Shown here piece by piece: positions 42,697-53,920 of a DNA stretch of 64,000 nt (the stretch's first letter is position 1; every line of letters starts with the position of its first letter). A program made the position numbers and the translations under genes. This stretch comes from Chelonoidis abingdonii (taxonomy: Eukaryota > Chordata > Testudines > Testudinidae): positions 177,828,678 through 177,892,677 of the forward strand of contig NC_133769.1 of the NCBI RefSeq assembly GCF_003597395.2, given 5' to 3'. The notes beneath the pieces were generated by a model, which had not been told where the DNA came from, ran no database searches, and saw nothing but the letters and a program-made list of their open reading frames with translations.

Positions 42697-44886
42697 GCAA
42701 TCAGAGGGGAATTTTATATCATGGAGATGGGGAAACAGTTGGTTTCATAGATGTCTTGAATACACAATATGGTAGGCTTATGGGTCTAAATTAATCTCCC
42801 CCTGCTTTAGGCAAACCTCTATAGGCCATCGATGCAGCACTGTCCAACTTTAATTTAATCAAATACATTTTCATAAAACAGATAAACACTGAATAAAGGA
42901 CTTCTCATCCTTCAGAAGCAATTTTCATTTTTTGAGTGCAGCAAAATACCAGCATTGAGGATGTGGAATTCCAGAGTAGAGAGCTGGCCTGCTGCAGAGT
43001 GCTTTGAGAGGCATTAGAGGACAACTACTAACAGCTTGCTTTCTCTCCCCCTCCCCCCTGCCCCCCCCCATTGGTTCTCAACTGCTATGTTGTTTAAAAG
43101 CCACTGCAGCTATACAGACATACCATAGAAAAACCTACAGCTGGCCTATGCCAGCTGGCTTGGGCTATAGCACTGCTTCATTGCTGTGTAGATGGCTGAG
43201 CCTGGGCTTTCTATGCCACAGGGCCCTAGAGCCCAGGATCCAGCCTGAGCTCAGAAGTCTGCACAGCAATGGAATAGCCTTGGAGCCTGAGCCAGCTGGT
43301 ATGGGCCACCTGGGTGTTTTGTTTTGTTTTTTTTTTGTTGCTGTGTAGACCTACCTTAAGTGGAGTTGGTCCCAGTGTGGTGGACTGTTACAGTAAATGG
43401 TGGTATGTAGTTTAGAAAAGGCAGCTTCTACCCTCCCCTGAAGAGCAAACAAATGGAAGCTATTCAATAGCAAGGTCAAAGGGCAGAGAGCAGGCCCTCC
43501 CAACCTCTAAATGAGATTTTTGTTTTTGAAGGGGCGGGGCAGTGAGGAGTAGTCCATGTTGCATAGGCAAAGCTCTCTGCTCTCAAAGTCTAGGAAACAT
43601 GTGACCATGTATTAGTATGGGCAGGAACAGCATCTTTTTGCCATACTATTAGTATTTGTTACCAATGATATGCATCCCCTTCCTGGTTACTCTTCCAGAA
43701 AGGGATAGTCACTGTGGCAGTCAAGAGCCTGAATTTAATAATTTCTCTAAAGGTCAGTTTTGCCTTTAAAAGAAAATCTTACAAATATTCCCCTGGTTAG
43801 TTCTCCCCTATTGGTTCCAGAATCAAAAAGTGCTTGCCTCACCAGGAAGGCTTTTTCTAAACTCCTGCAACTGCTACTATAGTATTTGAAGATCCATTTA
43901 GGATACTCCTGCATGTATCAGCATTGATAACATTCTGTAGTCAGAACTGTATGGGGATGCTACTGTTGTACAGGGCAGAGTTTTTGTAGGGAGCTAAATA
44001 AAGGGCAACATAATCCACCACCTGAAGAAATCAACCTCCATCCAATGAGCAGAGGCTAGCAGGACACCTCACCTACTTCCTGTGTTAGGTGCTGTTGCCA
44101 AACTAGTTGCACCACAGTCCCCTGTCAGTGCATCCCTACAGCTGATGAGTCAGACGGGCTCATCTCTCAGCACAGAATCATGATTCTCCTAGTCAGATGT
44201 AGACCAGTGGCAGGCCCACTCTGCATCCACTATAATTACCTCAGCAAGCCTGACTTAGATTCAGTACCTCTGACCAGTAACATTCAGTGACTATACAGCT
44301 TTTTCAAAACAAGATATTTATTTTTAATAGGAAGGCCAAGGATTTAAAAAAAAAAAAAAACACAGCGGTGGCCTACTTAGATCTTGCCCCCTCCACCCAT
44401 CCCTGTTAGGCAGGGAAGGTAACTTCTTTAGCCTCCCTCTGCAAAGCCTGCGTCCAGCCGTTCAAGGGAACAAGCTCTATTAAACTCTCTCAATTATTTC
44501 TCAGCTGAGCGAGAAGGAAGATGAAGTGATTTTTTTCATTGGACCAACACTGCAATTAATAGTTGAATCCTGTCAATTTGAGCTCCCCTGGCCAAATAAA
44601 TCTTAACTTTACTGGAGCTAGGGCAATTACATTCTTCCCAGTTAATGGCCTAGCCTTTTGCCTCATGACCTTGAAGCGTTCTAGCTAAAGGTAGTAGCAG
44701 CTCATTGCTATGGTTCCTGGTTGTTTTTCCTGACAAATTTTGATTTAACACCAGTGTCAGACAAAACATGCCAATCATAGCATATGTAGTATTCATGAAT
44801 ACTGCAGCCCCACCTCCTTCACACATTTCACTGCAGTTCAGCTGCTGACTAAAAGCAGCTTCACCATCCATTCCAGTCCTTTCTGT
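42697..44886. other. Intergenic sequence with one MITE
   Basis: Contains the MITE at 43100-43361. A minus-strand frame at 44904-44650 (with the hydrophobic stretch TTYAMIGMFCLTLVL) is not recognised and starts inside a MITE. Everything else is unremarkable. Confidence 0.4.
43100..43361. mobile_element. Harbinger-like MITE, approximate limits
   Basis: The left text 'cagctatacagacatacc' and right text 'gctgtgtagacctacctta' suit the (A)GGTAxGTCTACAC type of terminus. Internal inverted words include 'cctatgccagctggcttggg' against 'cctgagccagctggtatggg', both around a GAGCC-rich centre. No coding sequence; the target duplication is not clear. Confidence 0.55.
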
Positions 44887-45126
44887 GGGTATGGCTACAC
44901 TCACACTTTACAGCGCTGCAACTTTCGTGCTCGGGGTGTGAAAAAACACCCCTGAGCGCTGCAAGATATAGTGCTGTAATCAGAGCGGCTGCATGCTACA
45001 CCCGTAAAGGATGTGGTTTACATGCAGTGCTGGGAGCGCTCTCTCCCAGCGCTGCCGCTCCGACCACACTCACACTTCAAAGCGCTGCCGCGGCAGCGCT
45101 TTGAAATTCCAAGTGTAGCCATACCC
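44887..45126. mobile_element. Harbinger-type MITE, 240 bp
   Basis: The left end GGGTATGGCTACACTCACAC is inverted at the right end as AAGTGTAGCCATACCC. TGT flanks both sides (44884-44886 and 45127-45129), a 3-bp duplication. Internal palindromes repeat 'cagcgctgc' and 'gcagcgctttgaa'. It is non-coding. Confidence 0.8.
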
Positions 45127-45334
45127 TGTGCTCCACTACAGGTGGGGCAGGGATAGGTAGAAAGGAGAACTGAATCCAGTTTTAGCATGACTTCTACAGC
45201 ATGCTATACCTTGAAGTACACCAGAGCCTGCCCCTTCAAGGACCATCCCCACCCTGCGATTGCATGCATTAGCCAAACACTGCGTTAGAACATAGCTTAA
45301 GGTGGTTTATACAGTGACAGTGGAGAGGGGAAAG

Positions 45335-45620
45335 GCTAAAACAGGCATCCTTACTCTTGTGAAAAGAAGGTGGTAAGCACCTACTAAGTCTTCAAATGCA
45401 TTAAAGGCTGTTATAAGGAAGACTGGTCAATTGTTCTCCATGTCCACCGAAAGCAGGACAAGTAGTAACTGACTGAACAGGGAACAAGGGGAGATTTGGT
45501 TAGATAGTAGAAAACTAACTATAAAGGTTATTTTGAACTCTGGAATAGGCTTCAAAAGGGAGGTCGTGGAATCCCCCTCATTGTCCAACCTGTTCTTAAA
45601 TACCTGTCAGGGATGGGCTA
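45335..45620 (+). repeat. CR1/L3 LINE 3' fragment
   Basis: Text 'ggctgttataaggaagactgg', 'caattgttctccatgtc', 'aactctggaataggcttc' and 'gaggtcgtggaatcccc' ending 'acctgtcagggatgg' follows the usual order of the CR1/L3 3' region. It has no intact frame. Confidence 0.65.
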
Positions 45621-45757
45621 CGTTTACAGCCTGAGCACAGGGGGGTGAAACTTGATGACTTTGTGGGGGTCCCTGGCAGCCCTGCATTTCTGATATGTTC
45701 AAAACATTTCAGAAACCTGGTTTAAAAATTGTTTCAGACTGCTACCTGGGGACCGTC

Positions 45758-46634
45758 TGTCATAAGTAGATAGGTAAGGTAAGGGTTAATTTTCTTTTGC
45801 CTGTAAAGGGTGAATAAAGGGAACCAAACACCTGACCAAAGGACCAATCCGAGAACTGGATTTTTTAAAAGTCAGGGGCGGGAAACGGGAATTGTGTACT
45901 CATAGTACTTTTGTTTTTCCCAGCTATGGAGGAAAATCTTTTCTGATAACTCTATTTCTTTCTAATATTTTCCTACAAAGTGTGAGTACAAAGGCCCGCA
46001 AGGCAAATAGGCTGTTATATGCTTTGTGTTGTATTTACAGGTGTGTTGATTTGCTGGACTGGTTTAAAGGGGCTATCTTTTAAATCAGACTGTTTATTCA
46101 TATTTTCTAATAAGCAAGGGCCTGTAATTGATCCTTTATGCAGTATTATTGTTTTGTATTTTCTTTCTTTTTATATAAAGTTCTTTTTAAAACCTGGCTG
46201 AGGTTTTTGGGGTTTCTCCAGTAAGGCTACAGGAAGGGGGGTGGTTGGAAAATCTCTCTTATATTAGCTTTACTAGATTTGAATGCAATCGCCTCAGGAG
46301 GGTGATTTCCCTCTTGTTTTGCCTTCAAGAGTTAAGTACTGCATCGCCCAGCTCACCAGGGAAAAGGGAGGGGAAGCGGGGGAGCAGATAACGAGGAGAC
46401 AAAGGGGGAAGAGCTTTTTTTTTCCCGCTTGAGATAGGAAGACCCAGGGGTTCTGGTCTTGGGGTCCCCCAGGGAAAGGTTGGGGTGACTCGGGGTAACT
46501 AGGAACCCTAAAATAGTCCTAGTTATCTGGTGGCAGCGAGATAAAATCCAAGCTGGCTATAAGCTTGGGGGAGGTTCAGATAAACACTCAGATGTTGAAC
46601 TCTAAGTCCAGATTTGAGACAAACGTTTACCACA
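45758..46634 (+). repeat. 5' LTR of the Gmr1-type element
   Basis: 877 bp from TGTCATAAGTAGATAGG to GTTTACCACA. Candidate control sites are TTTTTATATAAAG near 46169, which resembles a TATA box, and AATAAAGGG near 45834. It differs from the 3' LTR by scattered substitutions and indels, so the insertion is not recent. Confidence 0.9.
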
Positions 46635-46660
46635 TGGGAGCATGGTGGCGATATAAGAAT
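46635..46660 (+). other. Candidate primer-binding site and leader
   Basis: The leader begins TGGGAGCATGGTGG directly after the LTR. TGG at this position would pair with a tRNA CCA end. Which tRNA is meant cannot be told by eye. Confidence 0.45.
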
Positions 46661-47018
46661 CCAGAAGCCAGTAGAGATTACTTTTTCTTTTTTTCTGCTA
46701 GGGATTAGCAGGGAAAAGGGGTTGGTTTTAAAGTGCTAGAGAGAAAAACTTTTTTTTTCTGCCTGCTTTTAGCAGCTTGCATTTTGGCAGAGTCATTAAA
46801 GAGAACCATTACAGATCTTTTGTTAAACAATTGGGACTTAAGTACCCAGCCAGCAAACGCACACAGGTGAATACGGTAGCTTTGTGTTTTGGTTCAATTG
46901 CCTATCAAACAGAGCCAGAGCAAGTCAAATCAGTTGCTAGGCAAATCTCAAGAGGCAGAAAGCCGGCAATTCAGGCAACAACCACCAGAGGGCACCACAA
47001 CACAAGAAACAGGAAACC

Positions 47019-47333
47019 ATGAGTTCCAAGGAAAGAGCAAACGAAAGAAGCAGAGAACACAACACGAGAATGGAAAAAAACATGGAAAAAATTAAACAAA
47101 AGGAGATGGAACTAAAAGAAAAGGAGAACAATTCAAACTGGCAGCACACCAAAGAGAACAAGAAGCCAAAAAAGGCAGATCACGAAAGAAAACAACAAGA
47201 AGAGGAGGCAGCCCACAGAAGACAGATAGAACTCGAGAGGGAGAACCACCGCCAAGAATGGAAAAACAACAAAAACAAAGGAGAGAGAGGGAAAAACAGA
47301 GAAAGCATGAACTGGAAGAGTAGAACAGGCTAA
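47019..47333 (+). pseudogene. Gmr1-type gag, charged N-terminal part
   Basis: A 104-codon frame of very high Lys/Glu/Arg/Gln content (EKNMEKIKQKEMELKEKE) suggests a coiled coil, as at the N-terminus of this gag family. The frame is lost after 47333 and the protein is broken before its capsid-like part. A shorter frame at 46777-47022 upstream may belong to the leader. Confidence 0.55.
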
Positions 47334-47678
47334 GCATCAGCCCCACAGGCAAATCCTAACCCTCCGCGCCAGTGTTGGTTCAACCGCACAGGAAATTTCC
47401 CAACTACAAGGCAGGTGATGACCCGGAGACCTTCTTAGAAATTTCGAAAGGGCTGTATTGGGTACAGCATCCCTGAAACCAGTACATGCTAGAGCTGAGG
47501 TCACACATCAGTGGACCCTTGGCAGACGTGGCGGCTGAAATGCCAAGGGACCGAATGAACGATTATAACTGTTTCAAACCCAAGCCAGATCCAGAATGGG
47601 ATAACCCCGGATCACGCCCGTCGGCGGTTCAGAAACCAAAAGTGGAAACAGAGGGTCATTCCCAAACACGCCTACTAC

Positions 47679-48053
47679 GTGGGGAAGCATTGTGACGCCT
47701 GGATAGCAGGATCCCAGGCTCAAACCTTTGAACAACTGCGCCACCTCATGCAAATGGAGCAGTTCTTGGATGGTGTTCCTGAGGACATTACACGCTACAT
47801 CCTAGATGGACAACCCAAAACTCTCACCGAGGCGGGGGAGATTGGAGCCAAATGGATGGCAGTGGCAGAGAGCAAGAAAGCTACTGTAAAGGGAGTGAAA
47901 ACCCAGGAGCCACACGACAATAAACCCTACAACCGAGGGCAACCCAAAAACCCACCTACAAACCAAGGAAAGCCACAGACACCTATCCTTCCACCTCACC
48001 AGTATTCAGTAACTTACTTCAACCCAGTAACCCGTTATCTGAAGATGCTATAA
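47679..48053 (+). pseudogene. Gmr1-type gag, SCAN-related part
   Basis: The frame contains FEQLRHLMQMEQFLDGVPED followed by ITRYILDGQPKTLTEAGEIG. This matches the helix pattern of SCAN domains (LMxLEQFLxxLPxDI...). Vertebrate SCAN dimerisation domains are thought to descend from the capsid end of a Gmr1-like gag, which agrees with the pol order of this element. It precedes the zinc knuckle, with a frame break at 48050. Confidence 0.75.
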
Positions 48054-48087
48054 GTGTAATGAAACGGGACATATCAAAGCCAACTGC
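48046..48087 (+). pseudogene. CCHC zinc knuckle of gag
   Basis: CYKCNETGHIKANC fits C-x2-C-x4-H-x4-C exactly, the nucleic-acid-binding knuckle of retroelement gag. It sits in a different frame from the SCAN-related part just before it, so a frameshift separates them. Confidence 0.85.
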
Positions 48088-48199
48088 CCAAAGGCCAACT
48101 GCCCAAATAACCCCCGGGTGCAAGTCATTGCACCCCAGCAGAACCTAAGATCCCCAGGCCCAGATACCTCTCAAATCCCCTTGGAGCGAAGGGAAAATT

Positions 48200-48462
48200 T
48201 GAGAGTGGGGGCGGAAAGAAGGTTACCGCGTGGAGAGACACGGGAGCACAAGTGTCAGCTATCCACCAATCCTTCGTCGATCCCAAAACTCATCAACCCA
48301 AGGGCCAAAGTGACCATTTACCCCTTCATGTCACAAGCTGTGGACTTGCCTACAGCTGAACTGCCTGTCCAGTACAAAGGCTGGTCAGGAATGTGGACTT
48401 TTGCAGTCTATGACAATTATTCCATCCCCATGCTACTGGGGGAAGACTTGCCAACCAAGTGA
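48200..48462 (+). pseudogene. Aspartic protease region
   Basis: RDTGAQVSAIHQSF at 48234-48275 carries the D-[TS]-G active-site triad of retropepsins. A later frame with WTFAVYDNYSIPMLLGEDL looks like the C-terminal strand ('LLGxDL') of the same fold. The pieces are in different frames and are not joined here. A Pro/Glu/Thr-rich linker (48470-48830) follows. Confidence 0.75.
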
Positions 48463-48879
48463 AGCAGTCCAAGAGAGTGGGAATGGTTACACGCAGCCAA
48501 ACCAGGCAAGCTTCCAGACCCATTCCTATTCCTGAGCCGTCCACAGAGAACCTGTCTGTGTTACCAGAGACCCAGACTGAGGTAGTGGACCCGGATCCCA
48601 TGTCAACGGCTGAACCAGCCACAGCACCTCCAGTCCCAGACCCGGAACTGGAACAGCAACCAGCACCAGCACAAGCAAGTGCAACCACACCTTCAACCCC
48701 AACGCCAGAAGGGACCAACGAGCCTGAACTGGCAGAAGCAACAGACAACCATACCGAAGAGGCTCAGCAGAGCCTGAAATACCACCAGGTGCACCAGCAC
48801 AGACACCAGCTACAAAACCCATCATCTACATCACTTCCAGAGGGACCAAGCCCAAGTCCCAGTCTGAGGAAGAACTGGT

Positions 48880-50190
48880 GTCCCCAGCTTCAAGGGAACA
48901 GTTCCAGACTGAGCAGGAAGCAGATGACAGCCTTCAGAAAGCTTGGGTGGCGGCACGGAGCAACCCACCGCCTCTCAGCTCTTCTGACCGATCCCGGTTT
49001 GTTATAGACCAAGGACTTTTATACAGGGAAATTCTTTCTGGTGGACGCCAGGAAGAAGGGCAGCCGCACAAACGGTTGGTGGTTCCAACTAAATACAGGG
49101 GAAGCTCTTAAGCTTAGCCCATGATCATCCCAGTGGTCATGCTGGGGTGAACAGAACCAAAGACAGGTTGGGGAAGTCCTTCTACTGGGAGGGGATGGGC
49201 AAGGAAGTTGCCCAGTATGTCCAGTCTTGTGAGGTGTGCCAAAGAGTGGGAAAGCCTCAAGATCTGGTCAAGGCCCCTCTCCAGCCACTCCCATAATTGA
49301 GGTACCATTTCAGCGAGTAGCTGTGGATATTCTGGGTCCTTTTCCGAGAGACACCCAGGGGAAAGCAGTACGTACTGACTTTCGTGGACTTTGCTACCGA
49401 TGATGGCCAGAAGCAGTGGCTCTAGGTAACACCAGAGCTAAAGCGGTGTGCCAGGCCCTAACAGACATTTTCACCAGGGTAGGTTGGCCCTCCGATATCC
49501 TTACCGATTCAGGATCTAATTTCCTGGCAGGCACCATGAAAGACCTGTGGGAAAATCATGGGGTGAATCACTTGGTTGCCACCCCGTACCACCATCAAAC
49601 CAATGGCCTGGTGGAAAGGTTTAATGGAACTTTGGGGCCATGATCCGTAAATTCGTAAATGAATACTCCAACGACTGGGACCTAGTGTTGCAGCAGTTGC
49701 TCTTTGCTTACAGGGCTGTACCACATCCCAGTTTAGGGTTTCACCCTTTGAACTGGTGTATGGCCATGAGGTTAGGGGCCATTACAGTTGGTAAAGCACC
49801 AATGGGAGGGGTTTACACCCTCTCCAGGAACTAACATTCTGGACTTTGTAAGCAACCTACAAAACACCTCCGCCATTCTCTAGCCTTGCTAGAGAAACCT
49901 AAAGGATACTCAGGAAGAGCAAAAGGCCTGGTACGATAAACATACCAGAGACCGTTCCTTCAAGAGAGGAGACCAGGTTATGGTCTTGAAGGCGCAACAG
50001 GCCCATAAGATGGAAGCATCATGGAGGGGCCATTCACGGTCCAAGAGCGCCTGGGAGCTGTTAACTATCTCATAGCATTTCCCGATTCCTCACTAAAACC
50101 CAAAGTGTACCATGTTAATTCTCTCAAGCCCTTTTATTCCAGAGACTTACAGGTTTGTCAGTTTACAGTCCAGGGAGCAGAGGACGCTGA
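48880..50190 (+). pseudogene. Integrase, placed before reverse transcriptase
   Basis: A zinc-binding region near 49118-49245 shows HDHPSGHAGVNRTKDRLG and then CEVCQR, the HHCC type. The DDE core follows: TFVDFA (about 49381-49396), ILTDSGSNFLAGTMKDLWEN (49498-49557) and NGLVERFNGTL (49603-49635). The C-terminal part (50021-50160) has GPFTVQERLGAVNYLI and YHVNSLKPFYSRD, typical of gypsy integrase ends. Stops at 49110 and 49298 and several frame changes disable it. Its position upstream of RT is the diagnostic feature. Confidence 0.85.
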
Positions 50191-50229
50191 GTGGCCTGAT
50201 GGCGTCTACTATGACGGCAAAAAGGACGG

Positions 50230-51100
50230 CGGCGTGGAAGAGGTGAACCTCTCAACCACCCTGGAACGTCTGCAGCGGCAACAAATCCAGGAGCTGTGCA
50301 CCAACTTCGCACCATTGTTCTCAGCCACTCCAGGACTGACTGAACGGGCATACCACTCCATTGACACAGGTAATGCTCACCCAATAGAACACACCACCCT
50401 ACCGGGTGTCCCTCACGCACAAGCTGCTATATAGAGCGCGGAGAGATCCAGAACATGCTACAGATGGGTATAATCCGCTCATCTAACACTGCATGGGCAT
50501 CTCCAGTAGTTCTGGTACCCAAACCAGATGGGGAAATACGCTTTTGCGTGGACTACCGTAAGCTAAATGCGGTGACTCATCCAGACAACTATCCAATGCC
50601 ACGCACTGATGAGCTATTGGAAAAGTTGGGATGTGCCCAGTTCATCTCTACAATAGACTTAACCAAGGGGTACTGGCAAGTACCACTAGATGAACCTGCC
50701 AAGGAAGGTCAGCATTCGTCACCCATGCAGGGGTGTATGAATTTAATGTACTTCCTTTCGGGCTGCGAAATGCACCCGCCACCTTCCAGAGGCTGGTAGA
50801 TGGTCTACTAGTAGGACTGGGAGAATATGCAGTTGCCTACCTCGATGATGTGGCCATTTTTTTCAGACTCCTGGCCCAAACACCTAGAACACCTGGAAAA
50901 GGTCTTTGACCGTATCAGGCAGGCAGGACTAACTGTTAAGGCCAAAAAGTGTCAAATAGGCCAAAACCAGAGTGACTTACCTGGGACACCAGGTGGGTCG
51001 AGGAACCATAAACCCCTACAGGCCAAGGTGGAGGCTATCCAAAAGTGGCCGTCCCAAAGTCAAAGAAACAGGTCCAATCCTTCTTAGGCTTGGCCGGGTA
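50230..51100 (+). pseudogene. Reverse transcriptase
   Basis: After a typical N-terminal lead-in (YHSIDTGNAHPIEHTTLPG, 50350-50406) come MGIIRSSNTAWASPVVLVPK, RFCVDYRKLNAVT, FISTIDLTKGYWQVPL and the catalytic YLDD at 50838-50849. These are the standard finger, palm A and palm C blocks of Ty3/gypsy RT. A frameshift near 50700 and an extra base after YLDDVAIF break the frame. Confidence 0.88.
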
Positions 51101-51249
51101 CTACAGGCGATTTGTACCACACTACAGCCAAATCGCTGCACCACTGACCGACCTGACCAAGAAGCCCAGCCAACTACAGTTAAATGGACTGATGAGTGTC
51201 AGGAAGCTTTACCCAACTTAAGGCGACACTCACGTCTGACCCTGTGCTA

Positions 51250-51658
51250 AGGGCCCAGACTTTGACAAACCATTCCTAGTAACCACCGATGCATCTGAGC
51301 GTGGTATAGGAGCAGTTCTTATGCAGAAGGACCGGATCACAACTTCCATCCTGTCGTGTTTCTCAGCAAGAAACTATCTGAGAGGGAAAGCCACTGGTCA
51401 GTCAGTGAAAAGGAATGCTATGCCATTGTGTACGCCCTGGAAAAGCTACGCCCATACGTTTGGGGACGGCGGTTCCAGCTACAAACTGACCATGCTGCGC
51501 TAAAGTGGCTTCATACAGCCAAAGGGAACAACAAGAAACTTCTTCGTTGGAGTCTAGCTCTCCAAGATTTTGATTTTCAAATTCAACACATTTCAGGAGC
51601 TTCTAACAAAGTAGCTGATGCACTCTCCCGCGAGAGTTTCCCAGAATACACTGGTTAA
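51250..51658 (+). pseudogene. RNase H, last pol domain
   Basis: TDASERGIGAVLMQKD (about 51286-51333), then LSERESHWSVSEKECYAIVY, LQTDHAALKWL and ISGASNKVADALSRE are the conserved blocks of gypsy RNase H. The last frame (51356-51658) stays open to its stop. No integrase follows, in contrast to standard gypsy elements; only the purine tract and 3' LTR come next. Confidence 0.88.
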
Positions 51659-51791
51659 AACTTTTCCTTAAGATGTAGAAGTCTTGTAGTTTACATGCTT
51701 ACTAGTATATGTAAACGGTACATGTGTTGTATTACTCTGTTTAGTTTAAAGTTCTAGGTAGAAATCACCTCCAGTGAAATTTACACTGTCT

Positions 51792-51805
51792 GTGATTTGG
51801 GGGCG
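51792..51805 (+). other. Polypurine tract
   Basis: GTGATTTGGGGGCG immediately precedes the 3' LTR, the expected place of the plus-strand primer, although a pure purine run is limited to the G stretch. Confidence 0.55.
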
Positions 51806-52670
51806 TGTCATAAGTAGATAGGTAAGGTAAGGGTTAATTTTCTTTTGCCTGTAAAGGGTGAACAAAGGGAACCAACACCTGACCAGAGGACCAATCAGAG
51901 AACTGGATTTTTTAAAAGTCAGGGCGGGAATTGTGTACTCTAGGTCTTTTGTTTTTCCCAGCTATGGAGGAACATCTTTTTCTGATAACTCCTATTTCTT
52001 TCTAATATTTTCCTACAAAGTGTGAGTACAAAGGCCACAAGCAAATAGGCTGTTATATGCTTTGTGTTGTATTTACAGGTGTGTTGATTTGCTGGACTGG
52101 TTTAAAGGGGGCTATCTTTTAAATCAGACTGTTTATTCATATTTTCTTATAAGCAAGAGCCTGTATTGATCTCTTAATGCAGTATTATTGTTTGTATTTT
52201 CTTTCTTTTTATATAAAGTTCCTTTTTTTAAAACCTGGCTGAGGTTTTGGGGTTTTCTCCAGTAAGGCTACAGGAAGGGGGGGTGAAAATCTCTTTATAT
52301 TAGCTTTACTAGATTTGAATGCATCGCCTCAGGGGAGGGTGATTTCCCTCTTTGTTTTGCCTTCAAGGAGTTAAGTACTGCATCGCCCAGGCTCACCCAG
52401 GGAAAAGGGAGGGGGAAGCGGGGGAGCAGATAACGAGGAGACAAGGGGGAAGAGCTTGTTTTCCCGTTGAGATAGGGAGACCCAGGGTTTCTGGGTCTTG
52501 GGGGTCCCCCAGTGAAAGGTTGGGGTGACTCGGGGTAACTAGGAACCCTAAATAGTCCTAGTTGGTGGCAGCGAGATAAAATCCAAGCTGGGTATAAGCT
52601 TGGGGGGAGGTTCAGATAAACACTCAGATGTTGAACTCTAAGTCCAGATTTGAGACAAACGTTTACCACA
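51806..52670 (+). repeat. 3' LTR of the Gmr1-type element
   Basis: 865 bp with the same start (TGTCATAAGTAGATAGG) and end (TTTACCACA) as the 5' LTR. Small indels distinguish the two copies. Confidence 0.9.
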
Positions 52671-53019
52671 GCGTCACACATACATGGGAAGCAACACAGA
52701 AAGGGTGACAGTACAAACTATGAAGATTTTTCATTCCACCTCCTTATTTTGAACCCCAACAGAATATAAACCCAGACAGTCAGAGGGTTCTTTCTGCACA
52801 CTTTCATTAACAAAAAAAGTTACCATGGCTCCTGCATTTCATTCCCTTCTAGTTTCTCATCCTCTTGTACAATTTTCTTTAACTTCATTCTTCCCATCTC
52901 TTCTCATTCTGTATCTTTCTCTCACAGTTCTGTTTTCCCTTTAGGTGTGCACACATCCCCTCCCATAGCCTCTTCCTCACTTTCCCACTCCACCCTTTAT
53001 GCTTCCCCAGATGCTCTAA

Positions 53020-53455
53020 AACCAGTTGTCCAACAGTTTCAGCCTGAAGGCCAAATATTTAAAAAAAAAAGGAGAAAGTACTGAATGTTGTCCTCTGTTT
53101 CTGCAGGGGCAAATAGAGCATGGTAGGCTCCTATCCTGGTTGCCCTAGGGCTCCTATAACCCAGCAGAGAAGCAGGCAATGGAGCATCCACATCTATTAC
53201 TCTCTCCTCCCTCTCCTACACTGCAGAACTTGTACAATAGCAATTGCCATGCTGGAGCCATGCAAAAGGGAAGCGACAGCAGCTGTTCGACTTTCTGGAA
53301 CTGCAGAGGAAGTGGGGGAGGTTGTGGTTTACACCTGCTTCAAATACTTGTTTAAAAAAAACAGACAAAAAGACACAGCTCAGGGAATAGTGTTCATTTG
53401 GAATCAAGTATTAAGTTTCTCAAGTCATGGGCCAAAGGTTGGACACTACAGATCT
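53020..53455. mobile_element. hAT-like non-autonomous element
   Basis: The left text CAGTTGTCCAACAGTTTCAG with 'cctgaaggccaaat' and the right text GGGCCAAAGGTTGGACACTAC are imperfect inverted termini of the 'GTCCAACxTTTGGCC' kind. An 8-bp duplication is not convincing. The interior, including the frame at 53120-53473, is not recognised as coding. Confidence 0.5.
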
Positions 53456-53920
53456 AAGCAGATTTTCAGATGATTATTAAAGCTTTAGCTACAGTAGTTG
53501 ACAAATTATATCCATATATAACTACCGGGCAGCAGACTGTGTGTTGAAGCATTGTCCAAGGTACAGTTCCAAATACAGCAGCATTCCTACTGTAGCTGGG
53601 CTAGAAAAGTTTCTAAAAAGGGTTCAAACACATTGATCCCAGGCCACAGATGAGGAGCTTGTTAACCCACCTTAACATGCACTTGAAAATCAAAAGAGAA
53701 TCCTACAAAAAATGGAAACATGAACAAATTGCTAGAGAGAAGTACAAACACACAGGAACAAAATCAGTAAGACAAAGGCACAAGATGAGTTACACTTCAC
53801 AAGGGACACAAAAGGCAGTGAGAGGAGATGCATTAGAAACAAGAGAAAGACAACAGAAAGTGAAGGTCTCCTACTTAGCGGGGAAGGACAGCTAATAACT
53901 GATGAAGTCAAAAAGGCTGA

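Larger units (their letters stand above)
45758..52670 (+). mobile_element. Gmr1-type Ty3/gypsy LTR retrotransposon, complete but inactive
   Basis: A 6.9-kb element has two similar LTRs (877 and 865 bp) starting TGTCATAAG and ending TTTACCACA. They are flanked by CCGTC (45753-45757) and GCGTC (52671-52675), a 5-bp duplication with one difference. In order inside are gag with a SCAN-related part, a CCHC knuckle, protease, integrase, then reverse transcriptase and RNase H. Most Ty3/gypsy elements place integrase last; the order here defines the Gmr1 clade. Many stops and frameshifts (for example 49110, 49298, 51247) show that it is dead. A purine-rich tract precedes the 3' LTR. It is close in kind to retroviruses but has no envelope gene. 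Confidence 0.9.

Noticed and set aside
44650..44904. Minus-strand 84-codon frame with a hydrophobic stretch
   Set aside because: It begins inside the MITE at 44887-45126, has no convincing splice context and matches no family I know. Kept only as an unexplained frame.
48350..48825. Minus-strand frames of 132 and 99 codons in 48350-48825
   Set aside because: They are antisense to the Pro/Glu/Thr-rich linker of the Gmr1-type pol region and have only low-complexity Ser/Gly/Val content.
45758..52670. Endogenous retrovirus with envelope
   Set aside because: After RNase H only about 150 bp remain before the 3' LTR, with no envelope-like frame. Pol order and gag fit a Gmr1-type gypsy retrotransposon instead.
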